A stretch of 64,000 nt of DNA from Diogma glabrata. Lineage: Eukaryota; Arthropoda; Insecta; Diptera; Cylindrotomidae. Positions 10,501 to 23,342 of the stretch are shown here, piece by piece. The notes beneath the pieces are model-generated. The model saw only the letters and a program-made list of their open reading frames with translations, was not told the origin of the DNA and ran no database searches. The stretch lies in the NCBI GenBank assembly GCA_963693315.1, contig OY856188.1, positions 148,055,096 through 148,119,095 of the forward strand. The letters run 5' to 3'. Both the position numbers and the translations under genes were made by a program. Position 1 is the stretch's first letter. Each line of letters starts with the position of its first letter.

Positions 10501-11175
10501 ATGCTATTCAGACACAGATTTAGCAAAGAAAGCGACAAAAAAAATTTAAAAGCGCGTTAGACAACGAATTAGATAAAACGTTTACAGAAATTATAGAGGA
10601 TTTAAAAAAAGAAACCAGTGGTAGTTCAAAAATAACGAAAACAGACTTAACGGAATTAGATAAAACGTTTACAGAAATTATAGAGAATTTAAAAAAGAAA
10701 CCAGTGGTAGCTCAAAAATAACAAGAACAGGTTCAATAGAAATTATTCCAAATTTTGAAGACTTAGATTTAGTTGTAGATCAATACAAAATTGAAATGGC
10801 AAAGAAAATGTTATATATATATATAGAATTAGTAAACTTATTATCAAACATTCCAACATTAGAACAGAAGCGGACGCTAGGTTTTTTATATGTAGTTACG
10901 ACCGCGTTTATAATAGCATGGACGAGGCAAACGAAACTCACTTTGTAAATGCTATAATGATAAAATACGATACCCTCTATATTGTGTACACTATATGGTG
11001 TAGACTGTACTACGTATGAAAAATTAAGAAAATTTTTAGAAATAAAATATGTCAAAGACAGTTTTGGACGAAATCACAACAAAGAGCTGAGCAATTGTCA
11101 CCAATTAAAAAATGAAAATATAACAAGCTATGTGGACAGACTTCAAATGTTAGTAAGAGAAACTAAAAAGTAGCA
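10501..11175 (+). pseudogene. Gag remnant of the gypsy-type element
   Basis: Broken plus-strand frames read ELDKTFTEIIE, NFEDLDLVVDQYKIEM, then TLYGVDCTTYEKLRKFLE, KELSNCHQLKNENITSYVDR and LQMLVRETK. The last block has the pattern of a gypsy capsid domain (short Leu/Lys-rich helices, then an 'x-SYVDRLQ' helix). The segment encoding ELDKTFTEIIEDLKK is tandemly duplicated at about 10567-10730. Several stops and frameshifts rule out a working protein. Placement just downstream of LTR and primer site supports gag. Confidence is moderate because the similarity is weak. Confidence 0.5.
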
Positions 11176-11920
11176 CAAGTGGTTAAATAAGCAAACGAAT
11201 CACCGAAAGCAATGGAAATAATTTTAGGAATAATTAAAAACAATGTTATAAAAATTTTAGAAAATTTTATTTTGATATTAGATGAACTTAAATTAAACAA
11301 GCTGATTAATAAGCTACTTTTAACAGGACAGATAGTTTTGATGAACCAAACGGTTGAAAAAAGAGGATGTTTTCATTAACGTCATTGATCACCACACTGT
11401 AAACACAGTTCAAATATACCAGAAAATCAGAGACGTCTGAGACTGGGGTTGATCAATACAATATGATAACATCAAATCGAATTTTTCCAGGAGACTCGAA
11501 CATCTCCAAAACGGAAGTTTTGTAAACTTAAATAGAACTGTAATGGCGCTGCAGGGGGGGGATAAGAGGGAAAATCACAAAAATTTTATATGGAGTTCCA
11601 TACAGAACACAATTTGAATGATTTTGGGAGTTGTCTATGAAATTTCTCATTTTACTACAATTAAATAATTTGTAAAAAAAAAAAAAAAAAATAGATTCTA
11701 TTTCGACATACAAAACTAACCAAAAGGTTTACAATTAGACGGTAAAGTACTTAACGGTAAGTACTTAACGATTTACATGGTAAAGTACTTAAAAGATTTT
11801 TGAGAAAGGCATTAGTATACTTAAAACTATAAAAAATACAAAAATCATAAATAACAACTTAAGCAAATTAAAATAAGTCCCATCGATTTTCAAATAATTT
11901 TTTTTTGGGATTTAAAAATA
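11176..11920 (+). other. Decayed retrotransposon interior
   Basis: Short plus-strand fragments such as FILILDELKLNKLINK, and a repeated gtaaagtacttaac word near 11740-11790. Nothing long enough to name. A 17-base A run lies near 11673. Confidence 0.4.
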
Positions 11921-11924
11921 CAAA

Positions 11925-12245
11925 TATAAGGCAAAATAGCGTAAGCCCTGAAAATCAATATTTAAAAATACATAAAAATATAAGGCAGAATAGCGTAAGC
12001 CCAGACATACAAATAAAAGGCAAAATAGCGTAAGCCCTGAAAATCAATATTTAGAAATTCATACAAATAAAAGGCAGAATAGCGTAAGCCTTGGCATACA
12101 AATAAAAGGCAAAATAGCGTAAGCCCTGAAAATCAATATTTAAAAATTCATACAAATAAAAGGCAGAATTGCGTAAGCCCTGACAAACAATATCTAAAAA
12201 TTCATACAAATAAAAGGCAGAATAGCGTAAACCCTGACACAGAAA
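11925..12245 (+). repeat. Alternating 54/35-bp tandem repeat, formerly coding
   Basis: ggcaaaatagcgtaagccc and ggcagaatagcgtaagccc units alternate, spaced about 54 and 35 bases. In the plus strand they read (R)QNSVSPENQYLKIHKN-like peptides, and the next frame continues with GQPNVSPDINS. This suggests a repeated segment of the retrotransposon protein that later gained stops. Confidence 0.65.
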
Positions 12246-12247
12246 AC

Positions 12248-12790
12248 ATGATTCAAACCAATATTGGACAACCTAACGTAAGTCCTGATATTAATTCACA
12301 TATAATACATTTAAATCATAAAAAGAACGAAAATTCTCTAACTACAAATACGATAAACAACCCAGAAAATGCATCAACTTCAAACGATTTAAATTCCAAA
12401 ATATCGTATTCAACAAAAGAAAATAAATTTACAATCACTACGCTAGACAGTCGGAAAACAAAAACAATGAAAAGTTGCTAAACCAAAACAAAAATCATAT
12501 AAAAACAAACGAAAGACCAAAATACGATATATTTAACGTAAACAACGATCAACTAGATTTAAACAAAACAACTGTCATATCACAATTTACAAACGATAGA
12601 AATTTTAATGAACTTGACCCAGAGAAAACAGATGATGGAAAAGAAATGTCATTACATATATAATAATCAAAATAATTTTCTTCAAGACGCCCACGACGAT
12701 AAAAAAGTATTGAATCTAAATTATAAAATTTATACGGAAGTGGATAGTCAAAACAAAACTAAGCTAAGAACAGAAATATTAAACGAAACT
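12248..12790 (+). pseudogene. Asn/Lys-rich polyprotein remnant next to the repeat
   Basis: Three overlapping short frames (12248-12481, 12475-12663, 12608-12823) share the composition of the preceding gag-like DNA (Asn, Lys, Thr rich) and follow each other by frameshifts. No domain recognised. The last frame runs into the inverted repeat starting at 12789, which adds the meaningless tail TRRAQRASIHL. It is probably part of the same retrotransposon. Confidence 0.4.
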
Positions 12791-12920
12791 AGGAGGGCCC
12801 AGCGTGCTTCGATACACTTATAAATAAAGTTTTTGCGTAGACATTTTGTTGACGTAGAAGCAATGATTTCAAAAAGTGGTAATGAGAAATGCTAGCATAT
12901 AATTTTTAATTTTTCTTTTT

Positions 12921-13097
12921 AAATATATGAATGAAAAATAATCCGACCTCTAGCTGATCAGTTCGGATATATGACATATTAGCGATCAAATAAGTTAGAG
13001 ATCAAATAAGCTTACTTGAAAACTTATTTGATCGCTAATTTTTCATATATCCGAACTGATCAGCTAGAGTTCTGATTATTTTTCATTCGTATATTTA
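12921..13097. repeat. Palindrome near the left end of the CTAGGAGGGCCC element
   Basis: ctctagctgatcagttcgga and tccgaactgatcagctagag are exact complements. Pairing continues through agcgatcaaataag / cttatttgatcgct inward and through gaaaaataatc outward. It is probably an inserted mini-element. Confidence 0.7.
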
Positions 13098-14420
13098 AAA
13101 TCCCAGCGGCAGGTATATCCGCTAGAAATAGGTAGATTTCGGGGTCAGACAGTTTTGTGTCCAAATAAAATTAGATATGTATGTCAGATTAGTTTAAATA
13201 AAAAATATAAGTAGAAACAGAATAATTCAAAAAAATTATCGAACCAAATTTAATACATTATCCGAACTAACTCCATCAATACAATTTCGGAACAGTTTTA
13301 TTTAAGTTGGTTTAAACAGTAAACTACTTTTAATAACATATTAAATCCACCAAAGATCAAATGAACTACGTCACAACTACAATTATACCATCACACATAA
13401 TTTATGATCAAACATTATCAAACAATTTTATTTCAAAATCATCTTTTGTTGTTGTGTTTTTTTGTTCTTATTTATGTCGAATTCTTTTCACCCAAATCCA
13501 TCAAAAAAAATTGATGTAAATCAAAAATTTTGTTCTTTTCACCCAAAAACATCAATTTTTTTTCCGATTTACATCAAAAAAAAAAATGTGCATTTTGTCG
13601 TAAATTTTTTTGACATTACTAATATCAACAAAGAAAATTTAAAAAATAAACGTTTTGTTGACGACAATTTTTATATAACTATGAATTTGTTAATTTTGAA
13701 GAATTAATTATTGTGTTTTATATTATATATATACAATAATGTAACTAACATTTAATAAAATAACTCTTAATAAATAAAAAAAAACTCTTAAATGGATTTA
13801 TTAGAATTAAAATATTATATTTCATTGGGCGGATGAAAAAAGATGCATCATAGAAAAAAACGAGACGCTTTTATCTAAAATGAAGTAATTTAAATTGAAA
13901 ACAAATATGAATGAATAAAACAAAATTATTTTATGTACAAATTAATTGAATTTTTTATAAATATTTCAATACGCAATTACAGAATATGCTATTATACGAA
14001 ATTTTTCAAATTTAAAAGTAGACAACCGCCATTTAAATATCACTAATACAAACATATTTCACATCAAATTTTGTTTTTTGTTCTTTTCAGACCCGAATTT
14101 ATAAATTGATTTAGAAAAGTCAAAAGAAAACCACATTAATCTTTTTTCAAACGGTTACTTAGTAAAAAAAAATTAAAAACAAAAGAGATTTTGATAATTT
14201 TTCTATGGTATTAAATGGGTTGATATTTTTCTTGTAAGGGTTGCATTATAATGCTTATAAAAATGGAACCTTTTGGGTTAGAAAGCTGAAATTTTTTGAG
14301 GCTATAGTTGAAAAGTATGTTTAAAAGTTAAGATGAACTTAAATAACATAAACTGAAACATGATGAAAGCATTGCCTTTTGCGTTTGTTTTCATTTCAAC
14401 AGTCCAAGGGTCTCAACCGT
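13098..14420. other. A+T-rich interior of the element, no gene seen
   Basis: The only frame (13462-13707) is Phe/Asn/Lys-rich and repeats ttcacccaaa..catcaa words, so it is probably not a gene. Confidence 0.5.
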
Positions 14421-14866
14421 TAGACTTAAACTATTATTTTTGAAAATTTTGGAAAGATTTATATTTTAAGTACGTGAAAAAAAGTTTTCAAATATGAGCT
14501 TGGCCATTTCAGCTAGATCAAGGGCAGCAAAGTTTAGTAAATTNNNNNNNNNNNNNNNNNNNNNNNNNNNNNNNNNNNNNNNNNNNNNNNNNNNNNNNNN
14601 NNNNNNNNNNNNNNNNNNNNNNNNNNNNNNNNNNNNNNNNNNNNNNNNNNNNNNNNNNNNNNNNNNNNNNNNNNNNNNNNNNNNNNNNNNNNNNNNNNNN
14701 NNNNNNNNNNNNNNNNNNNNNNNNNNNNNNNNNNNNNNNNNNNTAGACTTAAACTATTATTTTTGAAAATTTTGGAAAGATTTATATTTTAAGTACGTGA
14801 AAAAAAGTTTTCAAATATGAGCTTGGCCATTTCAGCTAGATCAAGGGCAGCAAAGTTTAGTAAATT
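14421..14866. other. Assembly gap (200 N) flanked by identical 123-bp sequences
   Basis: N runs from 14544 to 14743. Bases 14421-14543 and 14744-14866 are identical over 123 bases (tagacttaaactattattt ... agtttagtaaatt). The simplest reading is two contig ends that overlap but were scaffolded with a fixed-size gap, so one copy and the gap are probably artificial. Confidence 0.85.
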
Positions 14867-15172
14867 TTTAAAACAGCTGATTTTTGAGGAACCTGAAACG
14901 CCAAAGTTGTCATCTGGATAAAAATGATAAAAAAAGGTTTAAATATTCAATATTTTTAAATTTTATTAAAATATTATTATTCAAACGGAAGTTATAGCGC
15001 CCTAGATTATTCGACTTTTTAGGCTCTAGCCGCTTAACCGGTACCCGGATATGGCCAGTTCACGAACTTGTCCAAGACATTATTTGCCGAAACATACACA
15101 GAAAATTATTTTGGTGTAGATCGAAAAATGCGACCGTGAGAGTGCCGCTAAATTCCGTTATACCTCATATCG

Positions 15173-15316
<144 letters not shown>

Positions 15317-15564
15317 TTTTTTTTTGTTTTTCCATCTCCGCTTATCACATATAGTCGTTTGGCATCAAAATTTTTCCGAAATTCCGAGATGAAGCCCATT
15401 GCAATAGGTAGATTTTTATATGAAATCTACCTAAAAAGAAAAATTAAAAATTATATGCTAGCATTTCTCATTACCACTTTTTGAAATCATTGCCTCTACG
15501 TCAACAAAATGTCTACGCAAAAACTTTGTTTATAAGCGTAGCGAAGCACGCCGGGCCCTCCTAG

Positions 15565-17505
15565 TTAATTTTAAAGCATGAATAGAACACATTGAAATTT
15601 CATCTATAATAATGATTGATGCATTATTAATATATATATATGTGCCATGTACACTGTTTGGAGTTATATTTGGCATTGAATTCTCTAATAACGGAATTGG
15701 TAATTTGAAAACATTATGCAAAGTTCGCCTCCCCAATCAAAAGAGTTGATGCAATACCACTGAAGGCATATACAATACACGAAAGATTTAATGAGTTAAA
15801 TTTATGAATGATTGCCGTTTGAACAAAAGTTTTGCCACAACCTGCATGAGCTGTAAGAAAAAACATTACTTCCAGTATCATGGAATTGAGCTTCACGCAA
15901 AACAATATCAATCACACTACGTTACTCATTATTTGCATTTTCATACATTCTATCGAAAACTATAGCTTCTTCTTCAATATCAAAATGGCGTACATCGCTA
16001 ATCTGTAAGTTATATTGTGGAATCGGAAGACCAAGATCACCACATGAAGTATTATGTGTAAGAAGAATTTCATTAATTTCAATCAAGGCTCGATTAATTG
16101 ACACATCTTCATCGTAATTTCGTAAAAAGTCTTTAATCATACTATTACTAAATTCAATCCATAAAGCTAAAGCATTCGGAGGAACATTCAAACCACAGAT
16201 AAATGCAAATAATTGACGTAACTGTTTTGGTGATTGAATTTCTGAAGCTTCAAGTAAACATTCACGACATTCATTATCATTTGTTGCAATACCTCGAGTT
16301 TCACATGCTGCAACAAAAGTGGGGTACTCAACACCTTCATACATACGTAGATCAGTAAAAGATTTTGAACCACGAACATGCAACAGAAGTAAACGCATAT
16401 GAAACAATTCTATATCTTTTGGAGTAACCATATATAATCGAGTAACAACTTTATCAGCCCCACGTTGTCTTCTTTTCCACGATTTACTTTGATCATGCCA
16501 AACATAATGTAATGGTAATTCTGTATACAAAAACTCATTAGCTAAATTATCAATGGAATTCAAATGAAAAAATGCTAACAATTTTGTTCTTGATACATTT
16601 GCGACTGCACCAGCCATATTACCATTCCTGATATAAAAATTTTGTCTATTAGGCAAATGACAATCAAGTCGAATAATTGTATGAGATTGAAAATGCATTG
16701 GAAATTCAAATATGCGCCAAGCAGCTTCAGTCGAACCAACATACCGTCCATTCAAAAAATCTTGAATTTCATTTCCCACAATCGCATCATCATTATTCAC
16801 TGCATTCCATCTATTCACTCTCAATTCAACATTGGCAGAATCATACCCTTTAAATACATACTTGTAAACGTATTTCACACTTTTAACAGTCGTACATATT
16901 TCCACGTTAATATGACAATTGAATTTTGCAAGAAGATAACGATTATATGAAACAACATATCTATTATCAAGAGATGCACCACGTACATCAACACTCATAC
17001 CATTATCATGTCGACGATACAAAAGATAACCATTCACAGATTCTTTAGTATTTTCAGAAAAAGGTTTTGGAAAATTCTTACTACATTTACCATCTCTCAT
17101 ACAAACAGAATTGGGATTTAGAGCACCACATGGTCCATGCATCATAAGACGTTTCACATATTCATGTAATTTAGGAAAAAGAATGGGATCAGCGACTTCA
17201 GTACAAATCATTTCATTTCCATCAATTCTATCTTCATCTGACAAATTTAACAAACACATCAGCAGTAACATTCTCTGGTCTATTGATTTAAAAGAACGAA
17301 CAAAAGGATTCACACGATCTAAATCAAAACCTATCTCACGCATAAGAAAAACTTCGCATACATTGGCATTTCTATTCATTCTCATATTAGCAGCAGTATC
17401 AACATCATAAAAATATAATTGTGCATACATTGGAGGTCGACCATAAGGAATTGTATTATTATGAATTGTAATATTATGAATTTTAAAATGATAAATACCA
17501 CGTGC
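15565..17505 (-). pseudogene. Helitron Rep/helicase, decayed and truncated
   Basis: The main minus-strand frame (17430 to 15922, 502 residues) is a Helitron protein: MHGPCGALNPNSVC and GKCSKNFPKPF near 97-124, NCHINVEICTTVKSVKY near 171-187, and the Y187-x3-Y191 pair expected of the two Rep tyrosines. Coding similarity continues upstream of the first Met (IPYGRPP) to a TGA near 17516. I do not find the HUH motif; the protein jumps from NPFVRSFKSI to DEDRID, as if that part had been deleted. After a stop at 15922 the helicase continues with two frameshifts: AHAGCGKTF (Walker A) near 15840 and IIIIDEISMC (Walker B) near 15600. It is cut at 15564 by the CTAGGAGGGCCC element. It was once a rolling-circle transposase and is now dead. 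Confidence 0.9.
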
Positions 17506-18579
17506 AATTCATTTCTTCATTCACAACATTCATTTCACCATTAACACCATTCATGACACCATTCATTTATGAAGAAAAAACAGAACAAAATTTTCACATT
17601 CATTCACTTCAAGGATTATAAGAAGGTACATAAGAAGACCACCACTTCAGTACCACTTCAAGGTACATAAGAAGACTAAAATAAAATACAATGTATAAAA
17701 GAATAACAAAATAACATCGTATCGTTTTTGTGAAAAAAAAATATATGGCTTGGGCAAGTCCATTTCATATTGTATAGAAGGGTTCGCTTAAATTCAAAAC
17801 TAAATTTAATTCGTCTATAACTTTTTTATTTATGATCCGATTTGTGTGAAAAATCTTTAAAATCTAAGTTACACTAATATCAGTTAGCAGTGAAAATTTG
17901 AAATAAATCCATCTGCGAATAAAAAGCCTTAGGCTCCTCAAAATTTTTCGTTTAACGTATTAATATATAAGATTTAAGCAAGTATATTTTTTTTTTAATA
18001 AAAATTAAGTAAAAATAAAAATAAATGAAAATAAATAAGTTACAAAATTTAATTTTTGAAAAATAAATAAATTTTAACTGTTTTGGTTAAACAAGAATAT
18101 GAGAATCATATAGAGAAAAGAGAGAAACATAAAAACGTTAAAATATAAAAGAGAACAAAAATACTATTAAAATATTAATATTATGAATATTATCAAACAA
18201 TTTTTTTTTATATATATTATTTAAGTAAGGTAAAAAAAAGTAATAAAAAGAAATATATTAATTTTAAGGCTATAACTTTTTCAAATTAAGTAATAGTTTT
18301 TATAACTTCATAAATACGTTAAGCAAATAAATTAAATAAAAGAAAAACACATAAAACTGTTCATTATAATCATAATAAATATAAATACATTTTCTTTCAT
18401 AAAATAAAAACTTATAAAAAAAATTAGGAAATAAGTAAAAAATAATTAAGTTAGATCAACAAAAGAATGATCAAGTATAAAATTATAAATTTAATTCACT
18501 CGTTCAACTCACTCGTTTTTCTTTCCTCTTACGTATTTTAAAAAAAATCTTAGTTTACCACAGATTTTTTTTCCCAAAG
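17506..18579. other. Non-coding A+T-rich DNA upstream of the Helitron frame
   Basis: Minor direct repeats (aggtacataagaagac near 17625 and 17660; cattcatttc words). It may include the Helitron 5' region, but no TC-start can be assigned. From 17990 it is simple A/T-rich sequence with no gene. Confidence 0.4.
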
Positions 18580-19576
18580 GATTCACTACAATATCTCAAG
18601 CCTTCTCATTCATACATTATAACCAAAGTTCCATTCAAAGAACCTTAATCTCATTCATACATTACAACCAAAAACCCAATTAAAGAACCTTAATATTATT
18701 TCAAGCAATACATATTCATATTTTCCATTAGACAAAACAAATTCCAGTTGAAACAAAACAGTTTCAATAATTTCACTTCTCAAAAATAATTCCATTTGAA
18801 ACAAAATAGCTTCAATAATTTCACTTCTCAAAACAATTACTAATCTTTGAAAATTTTGTCTTCAAGCAAAAGCATAAGACAAAATTTTCATCAACAATAA
18901 AATCCAGAAAAATATTATTAGCAACATTGTAATAACAATGGGCTAATTCATATTACTTTAGGATGCAACCAAATCTTTTAATAATAACTCTCCCACAGAA
19001 AAAGATTCGTTCTCATAATTTTGCAAACACAAAAAATTTCCAAGCAATATCATAGCATGATGCATATGATTAAATATACTTCCAATATGCAACGGAAATA
19101 AATAAATAATAAAAAATAACTTTTTATCTCAATGAATGCAATCTTTTGTTATACGTTTAGTTGTTTGGCAACAAAGATTATGCATAAATAGATGGAAAAT
19201 CCAAAAGAGTCAGTTAATCGGATCGCGATTTTAGTAGAAGAGTAAATCCTCGACAAGGATTTACGGGAAACAAAACCGAGTGAAAAAAAATCAAGTGAAA
19301 TTTTAAAATTAGTTGCTTATAATTGATCAAAAGTGAAAAAAAAATTAATTTTATAGAATAAAATTAAGTGTTCATAATTTTCCATTTGTGAAGAAAATTT
19401 ATAAAACAAAAATTAGTTATATTTTTGTTGTTGAAAAATTAGAAATTATTATTATAAAATAAAATTGTTCCTAATTCTTTATTTGTGAAGAAAATTTATA
19501 AAACAAAAATTAGTTATATTTTATTGGTGGAACTGGAAATCAAAAGAAAATTATATAAAGTGTAAAAATTTAAATT
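18580..19576 (+). mobile_element. Long terminal repeat copy 2, partial
   Basis: Matches 5992-6328 joined directly to 8419-8575 and 9080-9572. It includes the TATA-like/TCAGTT pair and the attattag empty insertion site. It diverges from copy 1 at 19577, before the LTR end, so it is truncated on the right. It may be the partner of copy 1 or a separate insertion. Confidence 0.75.
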
Positions 19577-20147
19577 CATATGTCATTGATTTGTTGGGGA
19601 AGGGAATCGTCATATCAAAAATTAATTTAGTCTCGACATTATCAAATTTTGCAAATTATAAAATCGAATAGAATAGTTCATAACTAAAGTGCAAGTGAAG
19701 TTATTATAAATAAATCTTGTTTATCCACATTCATCTGTATTATTCAGTGTTAATAATTAAAATACCACGTTTTATTTTTATAACATTAAATCAGCCTAGG
19801 GGGCTAAGCTGTAAATTCCATAGTGATAAATATTAATCATGTTCGAAAGAGTGAATTTATTAATAGTCAACCATTGATTATATACTCAAACATAAATACA
19901 AAGGATGCTTAAAATAATTTCAGATTTTCTAATTCAAATTTGATGATGGAGGAAGCCATTTTGTGACGCCACCTCAAATTTCAATTTTTTTGAAATCCAT
20001 CATACAATTCAGCAACTTGATGATCAAAATTGAAGGCAATTAAAATACAAATAATATTCTATACGCTATAGTAAAATCTAGTGGAAAACTTCACGACGTT
20101 CGAACGATTCAGTCATCATAACATTAATTTTGTTCATGTTGTTGATA
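19577..20147. other. Repeat-derived spacer left of the giant palindrome
   Basis: aagctgtaaattccatagtgataaa at 19807 and the ttttgtgacgc / caaatttcaattttttt block near 19960 recur in the same order on the other side of the palindrome (23283-23342 and 25913-25930). Both sides therefore derive from a dispersed repeat. No gene. Confidence 0.5.
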
Positions 20148-23100
20148 GGCTGGGGCCGTTACCTTTTTGAGATGAAAAAATTAGTAGCAGGTAACGGCCG
20201 GCTGGAATATATAGTTGAGCTCATAAACAATGAAAAAAAAAACTTTCGAACTTGAGATGAAGGGAAGTTGTGAAATGGGGTGATGTGTAAGGGGAGAAAA
20301 CAGTTTTTCGTTATTTGTAACGAAACGAGGCCTCCTAGAGAAAAGTGTTTCATACAAAAGTTGTAGATAATAAAAAAATCTAAAACTTTAATGAACACAT
20401 TTTTCGACATAACCTCAAAGTTTGCGAGAAAATTATGGAAAACCGATTTTTCTGTTTTTTATTTTTTTTTTGAAAGTACGTAATTATTTGCGCATAATAA
20501 GCATGAATTTTTTCAATTATGGAAAATAAATATTTTTCGAGATTTTACCATTTTTCCGAAAAAACACCCCTATCTCCGGCGAACAACTTTATTGATGTTT
20601 TTTTGGGTTTTGATGTTGTTCTAGTGCTTATTTTTTTGTCAAGATGCCTACTCTCAAATAATATATCGATTTTAATGATTTATTGTTATTTAGCAGCTTA
20701 AACTTGAGAAAAACCGAAAAAAAAAGTTTTCGAATCTCGAACTTGTCGATTTTTTTAATTTTTTTTCAATTTTTTAGCATATTTATGTTAATAGTTCATA
20801 ATATTTTAAAGAAAAAACTTTCTTTGGTATAAAATAAATAAAGTTAAATGAATTTACTTATTGGAAACAACGCTAAAATTGAATAAAGTAAAAAATAAAA
20901 ACATGCTGTTACGTATTCAAACAGAAAAAAATTTACAAAGTTTAAAATTTAACAGCATACTATACGGTTGCCACGTGTCCTACATTCGGTAGGACAGTCC
21001 TACTTTGGAGCAAGAATGTCCTACGTCCTCCTTTACTATAAAAATGTCCTACTTTAGGCAACTGTAATACAATATCTTACACTGAAAAAAATAGATTTTT
21101 TTTCTTCCTATTTCTCTCAATAAACGCGCTAGCAAAATAAGTAATTGTTATTGCACCTTTACTTATATTAAAATTGTAACTGATTATTTAACTTTATGTC
21201 GAAAGGTTAGTAACAATAGCAAATAATTTACATTGCTGACATATGTGAATATCGATGCTTTATTGCACGATTTATTCGGGTTGTAAACCACCATTGTTTA
21301 AATTTTGAAATAAACCCACCGTTAAACCTCTGTTTTTTTAAATAACTTTTGTTACAAAGTACCTGTTCTTAGAATTATTAATTATTATTAATTATTATTA
21401 AAATAAAATGACTGTACCGAATTTTGTTATAAAGTAAAACCTTTGGCTACAGAAAGCTAACGATTTTGAAGGAATATGTAAATACACAAAACTCCTACAC
21501 ACACTAGGACACACTACCCCTAATGTCTCAAAACTAAAAAACTCGTTGGATTTGTGCCACATCAATTTTCAGTTAAAAATAAATTTTTTTAAAAAAAATT
21601 CGGTTTCGGTTTGGTGTAAGTATGAATGAATGTATGGGCGTTATTTCTGTAATGCTAATTTATTTATTTATAATGAATAATGGCATACAAATTCGCATTG
21701 ATATTATTAGCCTCCAATGCGGTAACACTCGAAAAACTTAAACTTAAAGTTTTAAGAACTCAGAAATACAGCCAAACATGCCGTCTGCTGATTCATTGGC
21801 ACTTTCAAAAAAATCAATAAACTTATGTTGTAAGCCAGTTACTCATAAGTAGTTAAGTAACTGTATAAGTTACTCATAAGTAGTAGTAGTTTTGTGTATT
21901 TACATATTCCTTCAAAATTGTTAGCTTTCTGTAGCCAAAGGTTTTACTTTATAACAAAATTCGGTTCAGTCATTTTATTTTAATAATAATTAATAATAAT
22001 TAATAATTCTAAGAACAGGTACTTTGTAACAAAAGTTATTTAAAAAAAACAGAGGTTTAACGGTGGGTTTATTTCAAAATTTAAACAATGGTGGTTTACA
22101 ACCTGAATAAATCGTGCAATAAAGCATCGATATTCACATATGTCAGCAATGTAAATTATTTGCTATTGTTACTAACCTTTCGACATAAAGTTAAATAATC
22201 AGTTACAATTTTAATATAAGTAAAGGTGCAATAACAATTACTTATTTTGCTAGCGCGTTTATTGAGAGAAATAGGAAGAAAAAAAAATTATTTTTTTCAG
22301 TGTAAGATATTGTATTACAGTTTGCCTAAAGTAGGACATTTTTATAGTAAAGGAGGACTTAGGACATTCTTGCTCCAAAGTAGGACTGTCCTACCGAATG
22401 TAGGACACGTGGCAACCGTATAGTATGCTGTTAAATTTTAAACTTTGTAAATTTTTTTCTGTTTGAATACGTAACAGCATTTTTTTATTTTTTACTTTAT
22501 TCAATTTTAGCGTTGTTTCCAATAAGTAAATTCATTTAACTTTATTTATTTTATACCAAAGAAAGTTTTTTCTTTAAAATATTATGAACTATTAACATAA
22601 ATATGCTAAAAAGTTGAAAAAAAATTAAAAAAATCGACAAGTTCGAGATTCGAAAACTTTTTTTTTCGGTTTTTCTCAATTTTAAGCTGCTAAATAAACA
22701 ATAAATCATTAAAATCGATATACCATTTGAAAGTAGGCATCTTGACAAAAAAAAGAAGCACTAGTACAACATCAAAATCCAAAAAAACATGAATAAAGTT
22801 GTTCGCCGGAGATAGGGGTGTTTTTTCGGAAAAATGGTAAAATCTCGAAAAATATTTATTTTCCATAATTGAAAAAATTCATGCTTATTATGCGCAAATA
22901 ATTACGTACTTTCACAAAGTTTCATTAAAATTAAATAATTTTCACGCGAAAAAAAAATAAAAAACAGAAAAATCGGTTTTTCATAATTTTCTCGCAAACT
23001 TTGAGGTTATGTCGAAAAATGTGTTCATTAAAGTTTTAGATTTTTTTATTATCTACAACTTTTGTATGAAACACTTTTCTCTAGGAGGCCTCGTTTCGTT

Positions 23101-23280
23101 ACAAATAACGAAAAACTGTTTTCTCCCCTTACACATCACCCCATTTCACTACTTCCCTTCATCTCAAGTTCGAAAGTTTTTTTTTTCATTGTTTATGAGC
23201 TCAACTATATATTCCAGCTGGCCGCTACCTGCTACTAATTTTTTTTATTTCAGCTATAAAAATCCATAACGGCCCCAGCC
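20148..23280. mobile_element. 3.1-kb giant palindromic (foldback) element, ends GGCTGGGGCCGTTA
   Basis: The left arm 20148-21505 and right arm about 21888-23280 are near-complements over ~1.36 kb, with a ~385-bp spacer. Matched landmarks include ggctggggccgtta at both ends, gaaacgaggcctcctagaga, gttgccacgtgtcctac, and aaggaatatgtaaatacac at the inner edge. TA lies directly outside both ends, a possible 2-bp target duplication. The short frames at 20159-20410 and 23009-23269 are the same sequence read from the two arms and have no known domain. No transposase seen. Confidence 0.85.
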
Positions 23281-23342
23281 TATGAACTGTAAACTCCATA
23301 GTGATAAACATTAATAAAACATTAATTTTGTGACGCTACTTC

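Noticed and set aside
11925..12245. CRISPR-like alternation of repeat and spacer
   Set aside because: Units are adjacent tandem repeats of coding origin in a eukaryotic retrotransposon; the supposed spacers are also repeated.
14494..14766. Frame across the assembly gap
   Set aside because: Mostly N, with flanks that are duplicated contig ends.
20159..23269. Conserved protein present twice (MSKNVFIKVLDFF...)
   Set aside because: The two copies are the two arms of the palindrome; identity comes from DNA duplication, not protein conservation.
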